The notes beneath the pieces were generated by a model, which was not told the origin of the DNA, did no database searches, and saw nothing but the letters and a program-made list of their open reading frames with translations. This document shows, in pieces, positions 63,487-64,000 of a DNA stretch of 64,000 nt; the first letter of the stretch is position 1, and each line of letters opens with the position of its first letter. The DNA lies in assembly GCF_016861565.1 (NCBI RefSeq), contig NZ_BOLK01000001.1:62001-126000 (forward strand), given 5' to 3'. The DNA is from Secundilactobacillus yichangensis. GTDB lineage: Bacteria; Bacillota; Bacilli; Lactobacillales; Lactobacillaceae. Both the position numbers and the translations under genes were made by a program.

Positions 63487-64000
63487 ATGGCAATGCTAGA
63501 AGTAAAGGATCTGGCCGTGAATTACGGCGTGATCAACGCGGTTAAAGGTGTCAGTTTTGACATCAATGAAGGTGAAATTGTTTCCTTGATCGGTGCCAAC
63601 GGTGCCGGTAAAACCACCATTTTGAAAACAATCTCAGGACTGCTTAAACCGGTTGGCGGTGCCATTACCTATGAAGGTCAAGAGATCCAAAAGAAAAAGG
63701 CACCGAAGATCGTAGCTGCCGGTATTTCCCAGGTGCCTGAAGGCCGTCATATCTTTCCTGGTATGTCAGTACGGGAAAACCTCCAAATGGGGGCCTTCTT
63801 GCAAAACAATCGCAGTGAAATTGCCAGCAGTTTTGAAATCGTGTATAAACGGTTCCCGGTACTTAAGGAACGCATTAATCAAGATGCGGCCACGTTATCC
63901 GGCGGTGAACAGCAGATGTTAGCCATGGGGCGGGCCCTGATGTCGAAACCCAAATTATTATTGCTGGATGAACCATCAATGGGATTGGCGCCGATTTTCA
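63487..64000 (+). CDS. livF: Branched-chain amino acid ABC transporter ATPase LivF, 3'-truncated
   Basis: 171 codons visible; the window ends inside the gene. Walker A GANGAGKTT (36-44), the VPEGRHIFPGMSV segment diagnostic of LivF, signature LSGGEQQMLAMGRAL and Walker B LLLDEPSMGLAP. Two bases after the livG stop. Completes the importer; what follows is unknown. Confidence 0.94.
   Translation, partial: MAMLEVKDLAVNYGVINAVKGVSFDINEGEIVSLIGANGAGKTTILKTISGLLKPVGGAITYEGQEIQKKKAPKIVAAGISQVPEGRHIFPGMSVRENLQMGAFLQNNRSEIASSFEIVYKRFPVLKERINQDAATLSGGEQQMLAMGRALMSKPKLLLLDEPSMGLAPIF

Noticed and set aside
1-64000. tRNA, rRNA, insertion sequences or prophage
   Set aside because: No cloverleaf, rRNA segment, transposase or phage protein recognised on either strand; a tRNAscan/Infernal run would be decisive.

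Overview
The window is a chromosomal segment of a low-to-moderate GC Gram-positive bacterium, almost certainly a lactobacillus (Lactobacillaceae). The evidence is a typical lactobacillar gene order (dgkA-era-recO, glyQS, dnaG-rpoD, trmK-nif3-pepT, dnaE-pyk, xerD-ribT-scpAB-rluB-ribU, cmk-rpsA-der-hup, cca-thyA-dfrA), strong AGGAGG-type ribosome binding sites with many TTG starts, a KxYKxGKxW-type signal peptide and an LPQTN sortase-anchored mucin-binding adhesin. Pyruvate kinase directly follows dnaE with no pfkA between them, which suggests (does not prove) an obligately heterofermentative lineage. No transposase, phage gene, CRISPR array, tRNA or rRNA was recognised.

Layout. 1-2043: end of dgkA, era, recO, terminator. 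2064-5248: an aldehyde dehydrogenase and a divergent 14-TM MFS exporter inserted in the backbone. 5263-8560: glycine T-box leader and glyQS. 8604-12601: three secreted proteins, two of them tandem paralogues. 12698-13004: a short SSB-like gene with a LexA-type box in its promoter. 13050-16314: dnaG-rpoD. 16416-21774: a 1,687-residue Mub-type adhesin with a mini-ORF in its leader. 21878-24990: trmK, nif3, pepT. 25017-29925: type IA topoisomerase, then clpB under a perfect CtsR box. 29978-32603 (minus): alanine dehydrogenase and an amino acid permease. 32604-33204: gene-free, AT-rich. 33291-39006: DUF2929 protein, dnaE, pyk (cre site, structured leader). 39169-43383: cvfB, xerD, ribT, scpA, scpB, rluB. 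43385-44259: FMN riboswitch and ribU. 44385-46893: HTH protein and recQ. 46957-51674: LysM protein, cmk, rpsA, der, hup. 51710-54028: TPR protein and YitT-type membrane protein. 54114-58771: cca, ABC-F ATPase, thyA, dfrA. 58791-58893: a long near-perfect hairpin. 59058-64000: a branched-chain amino acid ABC importer operon (livJHMGF, livF cut by the window end) behind an apparent ribosome-mediated attenuator.

Regulation visible in the sequence is unusually rich: a Gly T-box, an FMN riboswitch, a CtsR operator, a LexA-like operator, a cre site, and, most interesting, a 30-codon leader peptide with Leu-Val-Leu-Leu-Leu followed by an intrinsic terminator upstream of liv. In that leader the control-codon segment is complementary over 14 bp to the segment just before the terminator. 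This is the best candidate in the window for a little-described regulatory system; the LexA-controlled, tail-less SSB-like protein is second.
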